Source of the DNA: Staphylococcus haemolyticus
GTDB taxonomy: Bacteria > Bacillota > Bacilli > Staphylococcales > Staphylococcaceae
Assembly (NCBI RefSeq): GCF_006094395.1
Contig: NZ_CP035291.1
Location: 62,001 to 126,000 of the forward strand
Direction: 5' to 3'
Length of the DNA stretch: 64,000 nt
The notes below the pieces were generated by a model. That model saw nothing but the letters and a program-made list of their open reading frames with translations. It ran no database searches and was not told where the DNA came from. The position numbers and the translations under genes are program-made. Every line of letters starts with the position of its first letter. Position 1 is the first letter of the stretch. This document shows, piece after piece, positions 63,205-64,000 of the stretch.

Positions 63205-64000
63205 ATGAAAAAATTATTAGCCATTACATTAGCACTCGTCCTATTTTTAGCAGCGTGTTCCTTAGAATCACCATTGAAAAATGATAAAAATGGCAAAACC
63301 AATAAGAAAAAATCAGAAATTACAATAGGCGTAAGTATTTCAACTTTAAATAATCCATTCTTCGTTAAAATTAAAAATGGAATTGAAAAAGATGCTAAAG
63401 CTCAAGGAATGAAAGTTAAAGTTGTAGATGCTCGAGACGATTCAGCTAAGCAAACGAATGACATTGAAGATTTAATTCAACAACAAGTTGATTACTTAAT
63501 TGTTAATCCAACAGATTCAAGTGCGATTTCAAGTGCTGTGGAGTCAGCGAACAATGAGGGTATTCCTGTAATCACATTAGATAGATCAGTGGATAAAGGA
63601 GACGTTGCTTCATTTATCGCATCCGATAACGTTGAAGGCGGTAAAATGGCTGGTAAGTATTTAGTTGATAAAGTAGGTAAAAATGCAAAAGTAGGAGAAC
63701 TTGAAGGAGTTCCAGGCGCAAGTGCGACGAGAGAAAGAGGAAAAGGCTTCCATGAGATTGCTGATAAACAGTTAAAAGTAATTGCCAAACAAAGTGCGAA
63801 GTTTGATAGAGCAGAAGGATTAAACGTAACGCAAAATATGCTAGAAGCGCATCCAAATATCAAAGCAATCTTTGCTCAAAATGATGAAATGGCACTTGGT
63901 GCCATTGAAGCTATTGGGGACAAGGATATTCAAGTCATTGGATTTGATGGCAACGAGGATGCAATGAAATCAATAAAAAATGGCAAACTAGATGCGACAA
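63205..64000 (+). CDS. rbsB: Ribose-binding lipoprotein RbsB, 3' end outside window
   Basis: The first 265 residues are present and the frame runs off the window. A leader with lipobox LAAC (Cys18) is followed by the ribose-binding fold: IGVSISTLNNPFFVKIKNG, DARDDSAKQTNDIEDLI, VNPTDSSAISSA, TLDRSV and FAQNDEMALGA. It delivers ribose to RbsAC. It begins 19 bases after rbsC. Confidence 0.95.
   Translation, partial: MKKLLAITLALVLFLAACSLESPLKNDKNGKTNKKKSEITIGVSISTLNNPFFVKIKNGIEKDAKAQGMKVKVVDARDDSAKQTNDIEDLIQQQVDYLIVNPTDSSAISSAVESANNEGIPVITLDRSVDKGDVASFIASDNVEGGKMAGKYLVDKVGKNAKVGELEGVPGASATRERGKGFHEIADKQLKVIAKQSAKFDRAEGLNVTQNMLEAHPNIKAIFAQNDEMALGAIEAIGDKDIQVIGFDGNEDAMKSIKNGKLDAT

Noticed and set aside
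63492-63863. 123-codon minus-strand frame
   Set aside because: Antisense of the clear rbsB reading frame.

Overview
The window is low-GC Firmicute DNA and almost certainly a coagulase-negative Staphylococcus chromosome. Evidence includes a serine-aspartate (Sdr) LPXTG adhesin, a YSIRK-type lipase, a Csa/Lpl tandem-lipoprotein remnant, MntABC nearly identical in style to the S. aureus proteins, MepB, and Zur/MntR boxes of staphylococcal type. The species cannot be fixed from sequence alone. No insertion sequence, prophage or CRISPR array was seen.

Layout. 1-7.4 kb: the 3' part of an Sdr adhesin whose SD repeats carry a 497-bp perfect internal duplication, followed by a helical-repeat enzyme-like protein, an SdgA/SdgB-like glycosyltransferase and an unusual Mur ligase with a degenerate D-Ala-D-Ala carboxypeptidase-like tail. 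7.4-10.6 kb: gene debris (DJ-1/PfpI remnant, 5'-truncated Lpl) around mscS. 10.6-18 kb: DUF3267 membrane protease, a Zur-boxed COG0523 GTPase divergent from a His-rich zinc-binding lipoprotein, a secreted V8/trypsin-like protease, an azoreductase without a normal start codon, a TfoX pseudogene and an M20 peptidase. 18-26.7 kb: PTS IIC-like permease, T-box plus a ThrZ-like threonyl-tRNA synthetase, GIY-YIG nuclease, MepB, acyltransferase and GT2 glycosyltransferase. 26.8-39.3 kb: metal homeostasis block, with mntABC under an MntR box, a second COG0523 GTPase under a Zur box, brnQ, then a Zur-boxed seven-gene operon of methyltransferase, nickel/opine-type ABC importer and MFS exporter. 39.4-51.7 kb: patatin, DHA2 efflux pump with divergent MerR regulator, QueD-like protein, CNNM protein, SDR pseudogene, RibD-C protein, MacB/Hrt-like exporter, amino acid permease, nitroreductase, MBL and VOC proteins. 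51.7-57.2 kb: a lipase flanked by two very short peptide genes under a CcpA site, an odd tRNA-Ser-like gene, a second secreted protease and a lipoprotein. 57.4-64 kb: WYL regulator and the ribose operon rbsR-K-D-A-C-B (rbsB cut by the window end).

How the parts work together. Four palindromes of Zur type (about 12.23, 12.38, 29.59 and 32.73 kb) and one MntR-type palindrome (29.39 kb) make 11-39 kb a zinc/manganese starvation region: capture lipoproteins, COG0523 metallochaperone GTPases, Mn import and a probable metal-metallophore import/export operon lacking adjacent synthesis genes. Surface and secreted functions (Sdr plus its probable glycosyltransferase, lipase, two serine proteases, cell-wall acyl/glycosyl transferases) form a second theme. 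CcpA-type sites at the lipase unit and at rbsR link lipid and ribose use to carbon status.

Most interesting: the peptide-lipase-peptide operon (51.8-54.4 kb), the Zur-boxed methyltransferase/ABC/MFS operon (32.7-39.3 kb), the Mur ligase-dead carboxypeptidase fusion beside the Sdr glycosyltransferase (3.8-7.4 kb), and the tRNA-Ser-like gene with an eight-base UUA-containing anticodon loop (54.53-54.62 kb).
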